A DNA stretch of 64,000 nucleotides from Eutypella sp. D-1 (GCA_023313575.1 JAJTTP010000009.1:434001-498000); one strand, 5' to 3'; positions 13,101-24,904 are shown, counted from the first letter of the stretch. The notes: a model not told the origin generated them from the sequence alone. A program made the numbers and translations.

Positions 13101-13869
13101 CAGTTGATATAACTGATGTAGGTAATACGAAATTGAATGGGCTTGGGGGTGATATGACTCCCCTCGGCGCCGCGATCAAGGCGGCCCATAGCAATACTCG
13201 CATTGGTCTTGATGTAATAAAAGCGCTTCTTCATGCCAATTGCGATCCCAACAGCATTGTCACCTGGGGTTATAACCGGAATCAGACAGCACTATTGTTG
13301 GCCATCGAGTTGCAAATGGTAGACTTGGTCCAATTGCTAATCGATCATGGGGCCCGTATCAACGAATCCGCCACTTTACGAGTAAAACGAACCCCATTGC
13401 AACAAGCAGCGGAAGCTGGAAACCTTGAGATTGTTCGCCTTCTCCTCGAGCGCGGCGCGGACATCAATGCGGAACCAGCATTTTCCAGAGGGGGAACCGC
13501 GCTCCAATTTGCCTCAATATCAGGCAATTGCACGCTGGTGGCAGATCTGATCGAGAAAGGAGCGTGTTTATATACACCGCCAAAGGCTTGTGGTCGATGG
13601 CCACTAGTAGGGGCGCAGAACACGGCCGGTTGGACATGGTACACCTCCTCTGGAAGGCAAAGGACAACATACTTTGTCTCGACACAGTGGAGACTGGCTT
13701 TGAAGAAAAGTACTGTCAGATGGCAATGGAATTTGCAGTGGAGAACAATCACTATGCATGCATGGAATTGATTTCTGAGTTGTCTGGATTTGTGTATAGA
13801 GACAAGAAGCCACAGGGACCGGGGTTTACTGACTATGATTTCATGGGATCTTATATGTCCGATTATTGA
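10124..13869 (+). CDS. Clr5-domain ankyrin-repeat protein with an apparent 3' frame break
   Basis: A large protein with an N-terminal Clr5 domain (residues about 12-75, with DHGFAAS, QLEAHLKEWGARKN and EWEAIF) and a long array of divergent ankyrin repeats. Exon 1 is 10124-10269; after a 54-nt intron, exon 2 starts at 10324 and runs in frame for over 3 kb. Clear repeats include GAKILLRHGANPNLR near 11520 and GNLEIVRLLLERGADINAE near 13425. Read literally the frame ends at 13771 with a tail unlike ankyrin. In the next frame the repeat consensus resumes at about 13615 (AEHGRLDMVHLLWKA) and stays open to 13869. The shift is explained by one missing base in the G/C run near 13613. Literal product 1197 aa; with the frame corrected about 1230 aa. 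Such proteins are abundant in filamentous fungi and their roles are mostly unknown; Clr5 is named after a fission-yeast silencing factor. Confidence 0.82.
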
Positions 13870-14043
13870 TCTTCACTGTTCTAGGTAATGGGCTTAGGAT
13901 AGTGAGATTTCCTGCTTACCCGGCTCATTTGCATCGAGTGCTTTGTGCTGAATGCACCATATTTCCAGCACGTTCTTATCTTTCTGGATATCATAATGTA
14001 CTGGAAAATCCTATCGTATCGTTAAACATTATCATCCACCACA

Positions 14044-14767
14044 TCATACAAGCCGCTGGGGTGGGCTTGGACCGATAAAGGATTTGATCTCATGTCCTGG
14101 ATCTGCTTTCTGCTTTGCGCGCCTATACGCCTCACGTCGCGTGACCCGCTGGAGATAAGCCAGGATGTTGGGGTACGGCCCGAGGTCGTATGATAAGTAA
14201 TGTCGGAAGCCTGTGAACGAGGCCACAGCCATAATATCTGCTGCGCTGAATTCGTCTCCTGCGAGCCAGGGCACACTCGAGAGGCGTTGATCCACGAACT
14301 GGAGGACCTGGACCTGCTTCCCTTCGAAGCGCTTCATAGCCTCGCTGTCCTTGTCTGCGCCAACAAGGTTAAGAGCCAGGTTCCGCGTCAGCGTCGGCAT
14401 CAGAGTGCCGTTGGCGAAATCTGGTATCGGATAAGTCAAAGCAACGAGGATAGTATCTATCGTTAGATCACTTACGATACCAATATAGGAAGTCGACATA
14501 GTTCTTCTCGCCTGGGGCTACAATGAACCGACCGCCACCATAAGTCTGGCAGAGATACTCAACGCAGGCGGCTGATTCGGCTAGAGTTAGGTCCCCGTCT
14601 GTGATGACAGGGGCCGCCCCGAGAGGGTGTAGGAGCTTATATTCTGGAGGTGGCAGAAACGGAGACCGCTCATATCTCACAAGTTCGTACTCGAGGCCCA
14701 GCTCCTCACAGGCCCAGACAACCCGTTCCGACTGTGAGATCCCGAGGTGGTGAACTGTGATGGTCAT
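14044..14767 (-). CDS. Glutathione S-transferase
   Basis: A soluble GST that would conjugate or transfer glutathione in detoxification or stress metabolism. Exons 14767-14476 and 14420-14044, separated by a 55-nt intron, join in frame to 222 aa. The N-terminal thioredoxin-like domain shows HHLGISQSERVVWACEELG with a candidate catalytic Ser, the cis-proline motif GAAPVITDG, and ESAACVEYL, which binds the gamma-glutamyl group. The splice restores FLYWYHFANGT, typical of the linker and first helix of the C-terminal domain. The C-terminal half carries WLAGDEFSAADIM, the GST N-capping-box region. It looks closest to fungal GTT1-like enzymes. It is convergent with the ankyrin gene, with 174 bp between stops. 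Confidence 0.93.
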
Positions 14768-15454
14768 TTTTCATGTCGAAGCTCGAGAAAGTTACTTGTA
14801 AAGTCAACTCCTTTGAATTTTCCAATTTCCAAGGGAATCACCCTCTCTCTTTATCTGAGCGAGATGTCTGTTGGGAAGCACCAGGAATTGTTGGGATACT
14901 GATATTTACAATTACTGATCAGTGGGCCAGTCCCCCGGCTCTTCGCCAATCGCTAGCTACAGCTATATGTCGGTTGACGAGGATGGGGTCATTTCCGATC
15001 AATGATCACTAATCACAACATTAACAAGCCTGCGAATGAACCATATCGCTGTGAATACCCAACTGTGCTACGACGATTCGGATAATTCATGTCACAGTAG
15101 AGCCTTCGATTTGTCATGGTGGTACTATCGCCTGAAAAGATCCATGTTCAAGTCGCATTCTCATGCGGCGAAAATCAGAAAATCGATTTCATACACCTAG
15201 GGAGATGGGATGAGGTGGGGTCATGCTCAGCAGAAGTATCGGGATTGCTGCTATCGCCCGCTTTGTCCAAACAGTCTTCTGTAGGTGTGGGCACGCAAAC
15301 CTCGAAGGCCTCCCCATTGGCGCCGGTGAAGGTCAATGAGGGTGTCTCAGGGGCGGTTCCATTTTCAAGTCATCTATTCATTACTTCGAGCACCCTCCAT
15401 AATTAACCTCCCGCACCGCCAACCCAGTGACCAAAACCTGTGCTTTCGAAGTAA
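14768..15454. other. Intergenic region with possible 3' exon of the neighbouring disrupted locus
   Basis: The left part is the upstream region of the GST gene. On the minus strand around 15180-15350 a frame reading PSLTFTGANGEAFEVCVP looks coding, and may be a 3' exon of the locus disrupted at 15.5-17.5 kb, but I could not join it convincingly. A plus-strand frame at 15116-15406 has no recognisable features. Confidence 0.3.
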
Positions 15455-15633
15455 TCATCGGAAGAACTCTTGCACATCGGGGTCAGCATCCGACACTTCT
15501 TCGTAATAACGCTGTGATCTTTGTGGTTGCATTACCTGGTCCGTCGGCTGGCAGCCGGCCCAGTGGCGGAAATCCCATCGCATAGGTCGGGTTGACGTTG
15601 GCCAAGCATAAGACCATGTAGGCCACCTGTTGA

Positions 15634-17076
15634 CAGGGGCGCAACTAACTGCACGGCACGGCACTGACGGTCCTGGTGCGTTGCAGTGCAACATATGCAC
15701 GGCCACCTTCGTTTTAGTGCCGTGCAATGCGTTATATATGCATTATCGCACTGCACTGGTGCGATAATGCAAGTTATAGGGTCGCCGGGGGGGGGGGGGT
15801 AGAATGAAGCCTAAGATTGGTATCGTGATATAAATTTTTGGTGTTTTGGTGGCTATTATGGCGGCTATGGTAGCCACTGGTGGCTATTATTATGGCTACT
15901 ATGGTGGCTATTATAGTGGCTGGTAGTGGTTATTAAGGTAGCTACTAAGGTGGATACTGAGGTGGATATTATGGTGGCTGGTAGTGGCTGGTAGTGGCTA
16001 GTAGGGGTTTTCCTTTAAGATATTAAGCCATTACCAGCCACTACCAGCCACTTGTTAATGGTGCCATATAAATATATAAGGAACACTAACAGTGGGCCTG
16101 GTATCATATTCTCGTGCGTTATATCTGCACGGCACGGGTTGCATTAGGGACCCCTAATGCGTGCCGTGCAATAATGCGCATTAAAAAAAAAGGCCCAGTG
16201 CGTGCCGTGCAGTCTACAGACACTTTAGGGCATAGGTGCGCTACGCGGTTTGATTTTTATACGCTGTATTAAGGAAGGCGTAAGCTTTTCTCCCCCGGCT
16301 GGCTTACGTCTTTTGTGTTAGGTGCTTGCGGTAAATATATAACCCGTGTACGTATTAACTTAACGCAGTGTGACGGCTGGTCTATTCCTAACTATTAGTC
16401 CAGTCGAGGGGTCTATATTAGCAGGGGTGCTGGGGTTCTAAGCAATAAGTAGTCACGTTTGGTGATAACAAAGAGAAGGGTGCTTTAGGTAACTAAGTTG
16501 TATTGTAAGCTGGTAAGCTTAAAGACTATCTAAGAGAGGTAATAAGCGTAGCTATATACTATTTATGTCCTTTATTCCTGACACTGGAATGTATGGTTGC
16601 TGTTGGATCGTTTGGATAGCTGGCTATCCCAGCTATCCTGGATCATAGGGATAGCTAGCTATCCTGGCTATCCTTCTTATCACGTGACTCGAACGTGGCT
16701 GACCCACTGTGGCTGGGTCTTCCTAAAAGCCTTCGTTCTTTCGAATGGGGTCGTGATTCGTTGTTGGCCCCACTTGGCCTTTCATGACCTGACCAGGTCA
16801 TAACACGCAGCAGTAAGCCAGTTTAGGAAAAAGACTGCCTAAAGCTAAAAATAACTAAAACATATTAAACCATAAATAACTACTAAATATCTAACATGTA
16901 ATAAAGAAACGGGTGGGTATTTTTCGAACCGGTAACGACGCGTTTATGCCTTTAAATTTGTTATTATAAAGGGAAGGGTTTTAAATAGGCCTTATTAGGC
17001 TTATAAAATTATTTATTAAATGGTGCGCATTAACGGTGCGCACCACGGTGCAATAGTGCAGTTAGTTGCACCCCTG
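15634..17076. mobile_element. Non-autonomous hAT-family DNA transposon (1443 bp)
   Basis: The left end reads CAGGGGCGCAACTAACTGCA and the right end is its inverse complement with a single mismatch (CAGGGGTG...). The 8-bp sequence CCTGTTGA lies directly outside both ends (15626-15633 and 17077-17084) as a perfect target-site duplication. An 8-bp duplication and termini fitting YARNG are diagnostic of the hAT superfamily. No transposase frame is present: the longest frame inside is under 70 codons, so mobility would depend on a transposase encoded elsewhere. The left 580 bp contain several GTGCCGTGCA motifs in both orientations, and the centre-left holds a GGTGGCTAT minisatellite. The identical duplications suggest a fairly recent insertion. 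Confidence 0.93.
15846..16052. repeat. Minisatellite of (T/A)GGTGGCTA-type units
   Basis: Degenerate tandem units around TGGTGGCTATTATGG, with variants TAGTGGCTGG and AGGTGGATA, fill about 200 bp inside the hAT element. The array ends with the inverse ACCAGCCACT, so it is partly palindromic. Not coding. Confidence 0.8.
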
Positions 17077-17535
17077 CCTGTTGAGCACGCGTTCCAATAG
17101 CGGTAAAAAGGCTTCACCGTAGAGTGTTTCGACGCAGTTCTCCTCGGTGACAGCCTGATCTCGAAGGCTCACGCTTGCGAGATCCTGCAATACATACAGG
17201 ATTTCCATCCGAAGCCTGTGCCCAGGTTTCTGGGTTACATTATATGCCATCACCGGTATGTGTCATAATCGTCGCATAGCTTTCGCCAAGTGCCCTATGA
17301 TCGCCGTCTCAGATGAAATCCCTGCATTCTAAACACCACCTCCAACTGCCTGAAGCCCGGGGTTCCACCCTGGAGAGGATATAAGGGAAAACACCGGAAC
17401 GTTGGCAGGGTCTTCCTGATCTGGTTGCGTGTACGAGATGGTGATATTGTAAATTGTTCCGTCGGTCGCCTGCATGGCTGGGTGGCCGAAGTGGTGGTCC
17501 GTTGAGATGATGAGAATCGTCGGGGAGAGGAGCAT

Positions 17536-19024
17536 CCACTACAGACTTAAGTTCCGCCCCTTATGAGACCAAAAATATGAATAAGGACGCCAAACAGAGT
17601 TATGAGATCCGCCGAACTTACCATGCTGCATTCTGCTAGAGAATCTATCGTCGAACTAGGAAACTAGGAACGATGTTCTTCAAAGTAACATGAATTTTGT
17701 ACAAGTAAAGAGTAAAGGTCAGTGTTCAAGATCTGAGAAAGACTAAACAGTTGGGCTTGGCCTTATATACATCGTCAGTGGCTAACGCTCTGGGAAACCA
17801 TACATCGGATTTCGCAGCCATGTCTCAGTAGAGTGTACGGTACTCATCGGTTGTCCAAGGCTTGTCCGAAATTGGTTGGCTTCGTGGGTAGCGGCTCCTT
17901 TCTATACGTGGATGCCATCTACACTGGAGGCGACAAGCGTGTAGCCAATGCGAGTGGATCAAACCGCAAAAATGTCGTAAGCCTTGCAAAGTGGCTGAGT
18001 GAAGGACCCTAGGAAGCGCTGGAAGCACTAGAAATCGTTTTGACACCCGCAAAGCCACTGCACTATTTCGACTTATTTATCCAGAGCGCGGGATAGAAGC
18101 ACGATGAAATCAATGAACAAGAGCCTCAAGCATCACATCGCAAAGTTTCTGACAGGGCGTGTTTAGTATTCTAGCCTTGATTCTAGGATCGGCAGTGCTC
18201 TTCGAAAAACCCGAGAATGTATTATTAAACCACGAAGCTAGGATCACTATCGATCTCTTAATAGCTTCACCAGTTCGCGCATACGACTTCATTAGGACTA
18301 TGTAGATCTGCTTATAATATATAGCTTTGAAATCTATGTTCTGGAATACGACTTGAGTAAAGTGTAGGGAGTAACCCACCTACCCCTTATTGGGGTCACG
18401 TGCTGGGGTGAAGCCTCCTTTCCCCTCTACACATTCACTGCCCCTCCCCATACCTGAGCATTCCTGGGCACTTAAAAAGTAGTCAGGTATGTAGATAGGG
18501 GTAATTGTGAACCTTTATCGCGCTTATACGATCCGAACTCTGTATTATCTTGTTGTGAGGCCCCTCTAGCCTTCAAAATGGCTTGAATACCTGATCATCT
18601 CGTATATGATGGAGCCCTAGAAAAACTACCAATCTTATAATCTAAGATGCTGGGTTTCAAATGGTCATTAAAACGCTCCGCAGCCACCACATTTGAACGT
18701 GGTTGAGATTGCGAAAGTATGAATGCAAAGGACGAGCAGAATCATATACATAGGAAGCCAGTCCCGTTCGATACCCGAATAGCAGACCAACGCTGCAGAT
18801 GCTTGGTATATCGGGGTATTCAGCATGACGCTAATCGTACTTCGCTGGTGCCTCAATCGCCGGAGCGCCACACTCTATCAACAATTGTGCCGGGGTGCTG
18901 TAATCAGTGCAATTCGGTTCTAGTGTCGCGGTAGACGTATGTTGCACAGAACCACTGGCCAGGGCCGTTAGCGAGCTTGAGATCTCCACACTTACGCGGT
19001 CGCGTTAAACCGAGGAACGGATGC
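17536..19024. other. Intergenic region, no gene recognised
   Basis: About 1.5 kb. The left end may hold the promoter of the disrupted minus-strand locus. Frames of 60-90 codons on both strands have no recognisable content, and the longest of them lack an ATG or plausible splice partners. Confidence 0.45.
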
Positions 19025-19465
19025 CTACCCTTCTCTACAGCTCCATGACTGGTTTACCGAAACCTCCCAAATCTCCAAATCTACCCGTGCACTTGTTTTC
19101 ACTTCTACTTCATATCCATCAATGTTGAGGGACCGATCGTAACAGGGATTCCAGTGGCTAAAAGTGTCCGGATACTTCTCATCGACCATCACTTGGTAGA
19201 AGCTGCATCCGGTCAAGATGCCGTTCGATTCGTTTGACACCTCGAAGACGAACTGGGTGCTGTTTGGCTGCGTATCGATGCCATGTGGAACCTCGTACCT
19301 TATGTAAGAGACATTGTCGAATATGAAACTTTTAGGTTGAAATTCGTCTGCACACGCATGTCTCCCGGCGTTTGCTGTGGGAAAGCCTCGAGTCGAAATG
19401 GACTTGTCGAACGGGCGCGTCTGTGCAATTTGTGACCAAGACGCGATAAGCCCAAAAAGCACCAT
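19025..19465 (-). CDS. Small possibly secreted Cys-containing protein
   Basis: A 146-residue frame starts at an ATG at 19465 with a short hydrophobic lead (MVLFGLIASW) that could be a weak signal peptide. The rest is beta-rich in appearance, with Cys in RHACADE, LTGCSFY, WNPCYD and the terminal SVNQSWSC. The ending NQSWSC after an acidic/hydrophobic strand resembles many small secreted fungal proteins of unknown function, including AA1-like families. I do not recognise a specific family. An upstream exon is possible, because the frames at 19492-19743 on the same strand are not explained. Confidence 0.5.
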   Translation of the reverse strand: MVLFGLIASWSQIAQTRPFDKSISTRGFPTANAGRHACADEFQPKSFIFDNVSYIRYEVPHGIDTQPNSTQFVFEVSNESNGILTGCSFYQVMVDEKYPDTFSHWNPCYDRSLNIDGYEVEVKTSARVDLEIWEVSVNQSWSCREG

Positions 19466-21090
19466 ACTTGCACTTAAGGCTGTCTAACGGGCTAAGCGGT
19501 ATCTGTAAAGGAGGCCGGCGCACCTTGACTCACGAATGCCATTGTGTCGTGCGTTCGACTGTTTATATCGAAACGCGTCACAGGCCGACCGTAAGGTCGC
19601 ACCCGCAGGTTAAACCTGGCTTTTAGCCGGGAACCGGGAAATGATGGGGCGATTGTCACGGGAATGTGCTGATCTACGGGCACATACGTCAATCGAGCAA
19701 ATGACGTATCAGTGGCTCTGCTTTTATGCTGAATGATAGCCATTAACCGCTGCTGTGGTAACTTGAGACGAAGACGGGGTTGATAGACGGCCGTCTAATC
19801 ACATTTTGTGTAAAATGATAGGCATTTCTATATGCAGTCACGGAAGAGACCTGAGAGCGACTGAATATTTAAAGTTTCAGCCGCATCCAAAGACCTGGAT
19901 CCTATGCGTATGTGTGATACCGGCATACTCACATGGGCAATGTCAAGTTTTCGGTGGGCCAAACTTCAGGGGTTCAACGCGACGATGGCATCAACTGGGC
20001 AACCTTCAAAGGCACTTGCTGGCCTTAGTTTTAGCTACTAACCATATGTTAGTGCTCCGCTAGTTGCCCCTTGTAGCCCTTGTAGCCCTACCTAGCTAGC
20101 AGGCCTAACAGGCCTACATAGGTAAGCTTGCCAAGTCGTCAGCAAAGCTAATGCAAGCCACACCAACGGCGACGACCGTTCAGCCGGCGAGCCGCGAGCG
20201 ACCACGCCTAACGCCTTACCTGGTCTGCTGGTCCGCTGACTTCCGTCCGCTGAACATCTGACGAATAAGTATTTTTATATTTGTCAATAAAATGGGATAG
20301 GTATTCACTATATGGTAATGGTGGGTCAAATACTTCTTCTTAGAGATCTAGTGGCCATGGTCGCCACAGTCAACATGCGATACACATATACGCCCGGGAA
20401 TTCGTAGAAGCACGATCGAATGATATGATAATATCAGCTCAGTGCAGAATAATTCAATATGGTCAAGTACAAAGCTGTAACTATAGGGAGCAGGGTAAGT
20501 CTCATTGACAATGACGAGTCCGTCCATCTAATCCTGCTTAACCTTCACGATGTCTGGCTACTTCTGCACCCGATAGTTGCATCCGATAGTTTCACCCGTC
20601 GGCCTGTCAATTATACTATAAATTGAAGAAAACCGAAGTATCCGATGAGCATACTCGGTATACGAGTGACATCATGCGATTCAAGCAGTCGAAGAACAAG
20701 CCTTGTCCTGATTACTTTCGCTGGCCAACTTTAGCGGATCTGCGTCTACCACTAGACTAGCAGCAAGTTTGCACCGTTCGAGTCTTGGAGACGCGTATTT
20801 GGTAGTTAGCCCAGAGGCTGGAGAAGTCAACTCCGCGGATTAACTTACTGAGCGTCTCCATAATGGATCTGGAGTGGACCTTGAATCGGACCATGATCGA
20901 CTTGGCTTCTTACATAAATAAAAAATACATATTTATTTGGGCGTATGTGACAAACTCAAAGTCCCATGTTCTCGATGGATGGACATAAAACACTTACCAA
21001 TGATTGGTATTGCCAACCTTATTTGCAACAAAATTCCGAAGAGGCTTGGGCTAGGGCAGTAGGTCGTCATTGAATTAGAGCATCGCAAAT
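19466..21090. other. Intergenic region, little recognised
   Basis: About 1.6 kb between a minus-strand small-protein gene and the plus-strand TDT carrier; it should contain both promoters. An 83-codon minus frame at 19492-19743 starts with ATG but has no recognisable domain. No transposon ends seen. Confidence 0.45.
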
Positions 21091-22429
21091 ATGGGCTTGC
21101 GTCGACGGCGCCGTGATGCTTCAACATCTAGCGGCTCGAATGCCTCAGAGCCACCAACCCGGACTGCTCTCCGCAACCTATCGTCGTCATGGTTTCTGAT
21201 CTCTCAGGGAACCGGCATCCTAGCCATTGTCCTGTGGCAGCTTCATTATCAGTTCCGTGGCCTGCGCACCATCGCGATCGTAGTGTGGGCAATGGCCATC
21301 GTTTTCTACCTCACCGTGCTTGGCCTCTACATCCTGCGGGCCCTCTGCTTCCCCAAATACTTTTTATCTCAGCTGCGAAACAACAATTCCGAGGTCGCAT
21401 GTCTAGCCAGTATCTCCGTCGCGCTCTTCTCCATAATACAGATGTTGAACCTGGTTCTCGGCCCTAAGGCGAGCGGATGGGCCATGACGGCTTATGTGCT
21501 GTGGTGGATAAACACAGTCCTCGCGATTTTCTCCATCCTGATCATTCCGTACTCCTTCGCTATTCTCAACCCTCCCGGTATCGAGAACCTCCTGCCGAAC
21601 TCGCAGCTTCCCATCGTTGCCGCACTCACATGCGCCGCGGCCGGCGCCTCAATCGGTTCGTCCGAGATGCTCACCACTGCTCAGAAGATCCCCGTGGTCG
21701 TGGTATCGTACCTCCTGGTCGGGACGTCGATCCCACTGACGCTATTCCTGGATGGCTTGTTCCTGGGACGGCTCTTCAACCAGACCAAGGAGCATGGGGC
21801 CGAGCCGAAGGCCGGGGCACAAGCCCTGGCGGTAGCGTATCAAGAGCTGATCCTGACGGGGCCCTGGAGCCAGGGGAGCACGGCGCTGCAGTCCCTAGGG
21901 CAAGTTGTGCTATCAGGTCTGTTCGCGCGGTTTGAGAGGGGCACGTTCCTGACAGCCCAGGCCAGTCCGACTGTGGGCTACTGCAGCATATTCGCCGGTC
22001 TACTCTTCTGGGGCCACGCGACCTTCTGGTGGGTCTTTGCGATCCTCAGCATCATGCATAACCTCTTTTTGGCGAAGCAGGGCAAGAAGAAGACTGCGTT
22101 CGCGTTTGCTACCTGGTCGACGGTATTCCCTTTTGTAAGTCATATTTTTCCAGATAACCGCATGAGCCTTTCAGAGAATGTATACTGATCTTTCGCGAGC
22201 ACAGGGGGTGTACACGCGCTCTACAGAGCTTCTCGGCGAGTTTCTGGACTCCGCGGCGTTCAGGGTGTGGTCGGCAATTCTCATCATCATAATGACAATT
22301 GTCTTTTTGACATGCCTCTTGATGACTATAAAGGGCTGCTTTACGGGTGCGTTATTAGGCCTAGAGCACGGGTGGCGGCGGCGCCCGAACTCGCCCGTTG
22401 AGAGTGATAAGGAGAGGCCGGCACCATAA
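21091..22429 (+). CDS. TDT / SLAC1-Mae1 family carrier
   Basis: A multi-span membrane protein of the voltage-dependent anion channel/TDT family, which includes fission-yeast malate permease Mae1, the yeast sulfite pump Ssu1, bacterial TehA and plant SLAC1. Exons 21091-22134 and 22205-22429 join across a 70-nt intron to 422 aa. A short basic, Ser-rich N-terminus (GLRRRRRDAST) precedes about ten hydrophobic segments. Family-like stretches are SQGTGILAIVLWQLHY in helix 1 and LLFWGHATFWWVFAILS near helix 9. The second exon encodes the last helix and a charged cytosolic tail. The sequence seems distant from Ssu1 and Mae1, so the substrate (dicarboxylate, sulfite or other anion) is open. Confidence 0.82.
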
Positions 22430-23163
22430 GACTTCCACCATTTTGTTTGATGTTAAAACAGCGCCAGATACCATTTAATGCGAACCTGACATAGCCAGTT
22501 TGTTCTGTGATGAATAAGCTTGCATAATTGCATACTCATCGATATCGCTACAGTTGTTCCCTAGTATAAGACATTCGTTCCTAATTAGAAACTACACGTT
22601 TAAAGTATGAAGGGATGATTGATCCAAGTTCTTCAAATCACGTCCTTAGTTGGTGGATATTCTCTAGAAACTCAATTGTTGCAGTAGTATATAGCCGAAT
22701 GTAACCCCGGACGACACGCACGCTGTGTACTCGACAACTATCACTATCCTCGCGTCTTTATGACCCCAATTGCCAAACTTGAGTTCGGACGTCGGGGGCC
22801 CGTCATAGCCTCATAGGTATGTCGCTAAGGCCGGTTAGTATAAGGCCCCGCTGCTTGCGGTGCGGAGGACAATTTTCCATCAAGGAGGGATCAGTGTCGA
22901 TCGCCGGACCCTTGGCGGGTGTCGCGCGATGGGGTGGATAATTCCGGACGGGGAGAAGTTCAAGGTCTAGTGGAAGAGGGTTTCACGCCATCTGTTCACT
23001 CACATTGAATATGTATCGTATATTGACATTGAATTATTGGCCAGGGATTGCACATACCATGCATACTTCTTCGCATGAAAGGGCTTCGAGGGAGAAGTAA
23101 CCATAACCTAGCGTTATACTGCGGATTCCGCGTGTAAGTTGACTTCCACAAGGCACGACGACG
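22430..23163. other. Intergenic region upstream of pectate lyase
   Basis: About 730 bp with no coding content recognised. It lies between two plus-strand genes and should contain the pectate lyase promoter. Confidence 0.5.
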
Positions 23164-24794
23164 ATGGGCATCTTAAAATTTCTATGCACTGCTGCACTCG
23201 CGGCGTGCGTTTCTAGTGGCGTCGATGCCTTGCTCGCATTCCCAGGCGCTGAGGGATTCGGGCGCGAGTCCGTTGGCGGTCGCGCTGGCTCAGTCTACCA
23301 TGTGACGAGTTTAGAGTACGTTGAAATCCGCGTGTTCATTCTCCCTGTAGTTCTTGGATTCGATCATCAGTGTATTGAAGCTGACGAATTCATTCATAAT
23401 AAAGTGATTCTGGCACCGGGTCCTTCCGCGATGCCGTATCGGAGTCCAATCGCATCGTGGTCTTCGACGTCGGGGGAACCATCAATATTACGGAGAGGGT
23501 CGTCATCTCCAAGAACATCTATATCGCAGGGCAGAGCGCCCCAGGAGACGTGAGTTGGATTTGATAAAGGTGGCGTGCGCGAAGTGTTATGCTGACTATG
23601 TCTACGTGCGCTTTGCTAGGGTATCACTGTTTACGGCAACGGCCTGTCCTGGTCTAACGCGGACAACGCTATTGTGCGATACATTCGCTTCCGCATGGGC
23701 AAGGGTGGCACATCCGGAAAAGGTAAACCAGCAACTATCCTCACTCCTTCCTCGGGCTAGAGCTGAATTTCCCGGTTTTCAGATGGTATCACGATCGCCG
23801 AGGGCGAGAATATGATTTTCGACCACGTCTCGGTGACGTGGGGTCGCGACGAGACCTTCTCCATCAGCGGCGAGGTGCACAACGTGACGGTGCAGGACTC
23901 GATCATCGGGCAGGGGCTGGAGACGCACTCATGCGGCGGGCTGATGCAGACCGATCATGGCGTGAGCCTGTTCCGCAACCTGTATATCGACAATAAGACC
24001 CGGAACCCGAAAGTCAAAGGGATGAACGACTTTCAGAACAACGTATGTTTCAGTTGCCGTTTCTATTCATACCATTTACTGTTGAGTATACCGCTAAAAA
24101 GGTGCTTTAATACTTCAGGTCGTCTATAACTGGGGTGGAGGTGGTGGCTACATCGCCGGTGACAGCGACGGTGAGAGTAACGCCAACATCATCAACAACT
24201 ACTTCATTTCCGGGCCGTCGACATCCGTGACTGCATTCACAAGAGGGAACGCGAACTTCCATGGCTGTAGGTGCTTGTTAAACCCATTATTCACGTCGCC
24301 CCGTCCGGAAATGAACTATCAGCTGACAAATGGCAGACGTCTCAGAGAACTACTACGACAGCGACAGGGACGGTTCGCTGAACGGGTCGCCTCTGTGTGT
24401 GGAGACGACGTGCTACAGCGACATGGACATCGTAGCATCGCCCTTCGCGTACCCAGGACCCGAGAACCTGCTGGTAGCTCCCGAAGCCGTAGAGCACGTC
24501 CTCGAGGGCGCGGGGACGAGCTACCCACGCCGCGACGCCATCGACGCCCGCCTTGTCGACGAGGTCCGCAGTTACGGCAAGGAAGGACAGCTCATCTCCG
24601 ACGAGAAAGCCGCGCCCATGAACGGACCCGGCTACATCGCCGGCGGCACGCCACCCACCGACTCTGACGGCGACGGCATACCTGATGAGTGGGAGAGCGC
24701 GAATGGTCTAGATCCCAATGATCCCAGTGATGCGATGGAGATCGCGAGCTCGGGATACGCGAACATTGAAGTTTATCTGAACTCGCTGGTCTGA
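23164..24794 (+). CDS. Secreted pectate lyase with a Ca-binding-like C-terminal tail
   Basis: A secreted pectate lyase-like enzyme (parallel beta-helix, polysaccharide lyase family 1 type) that would cleave polygalacturonate by calcium-dependent beta-elimination outside the cell. Six exons, 23164-23315, 23405-23549, 23620-23722, 23783-24042, 24119-24266 and 24337-24794, join in frame to 421 aa. A signal peptide covers residues 1-22. Landmarks include AFPGAEGFGRESVGGRAG at the mature N-terminus, DSGTGSFRDAVSESNRIVVF, FDHVSVTWGRDETFS and DNKTRNPKVKGM, which probably carries the catalytic Arg. The tail contains DSDGDGIPDEWE followed by GLDPNDPSDA, resembling dockerin/thrombospondin-3-like calcium loops more usual in bacterial enzymes. 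It is convergent with the GH16-type gene, 110 bp between stops. Confidence 0.9.
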
Positions 24795-24904
24795 TTCTCC
24801 ACGGGATGTAGCTTCCTGGGTACCGCATATGGGGACGTTATGTCAAGATGTTAAAGTAGCATTTCTTTTTCGCATCGCCCTAGCCTCGCTATAGTTTCAC
24901 ATTG

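Larger units (their letters stand above)
15455..17535 (-). pseudogene. Unidentified minus-strand coding locus split by a hAT element
   Basis: Minus-strand frames flank the transposon on both sides. To its right lie a frame from 17535 (with STDHHFGHPAMQATDGTIYN) and one from 17250 (MAYNVTQKPGHRLRMEILYV). If the element and one copy of the target duplication are removed, the second frame runs open across the junction to a stop at 15455. Another frame on the left side (YMVLCLANVNPTYAMGFPPLG) looks at least as protein-like, so the true exon structure is unsettled and the product is not recognised. A TATA-like motif lies near 17763. The insertion alone would break any transcript unit spanning it. 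Confidence covers only the statement that coding sequence is present and interrupted. Confidence 0.35.

Noticed and set aside
15649..16213. A second transposon nested inside the hAT element, bounded by ACTGCACGGCAC inverted repeats
   Set aside because: The motif is part of the outer element's own terminal sequence (both hAT ends read through ACTGCAC) and no target duplication of useful length is present.
18371..18510. ACCCCT-rich inverted motifs as transposon ends
   Set aside because: The two halves do not match well enough and no flanking duplication was found.
19492..19743. 83-codon minus frame as a separate gene or first exon of the small secreted protein
   Set aside because: No domain, no signal peptide and no clean splice connection to the downstream frame.
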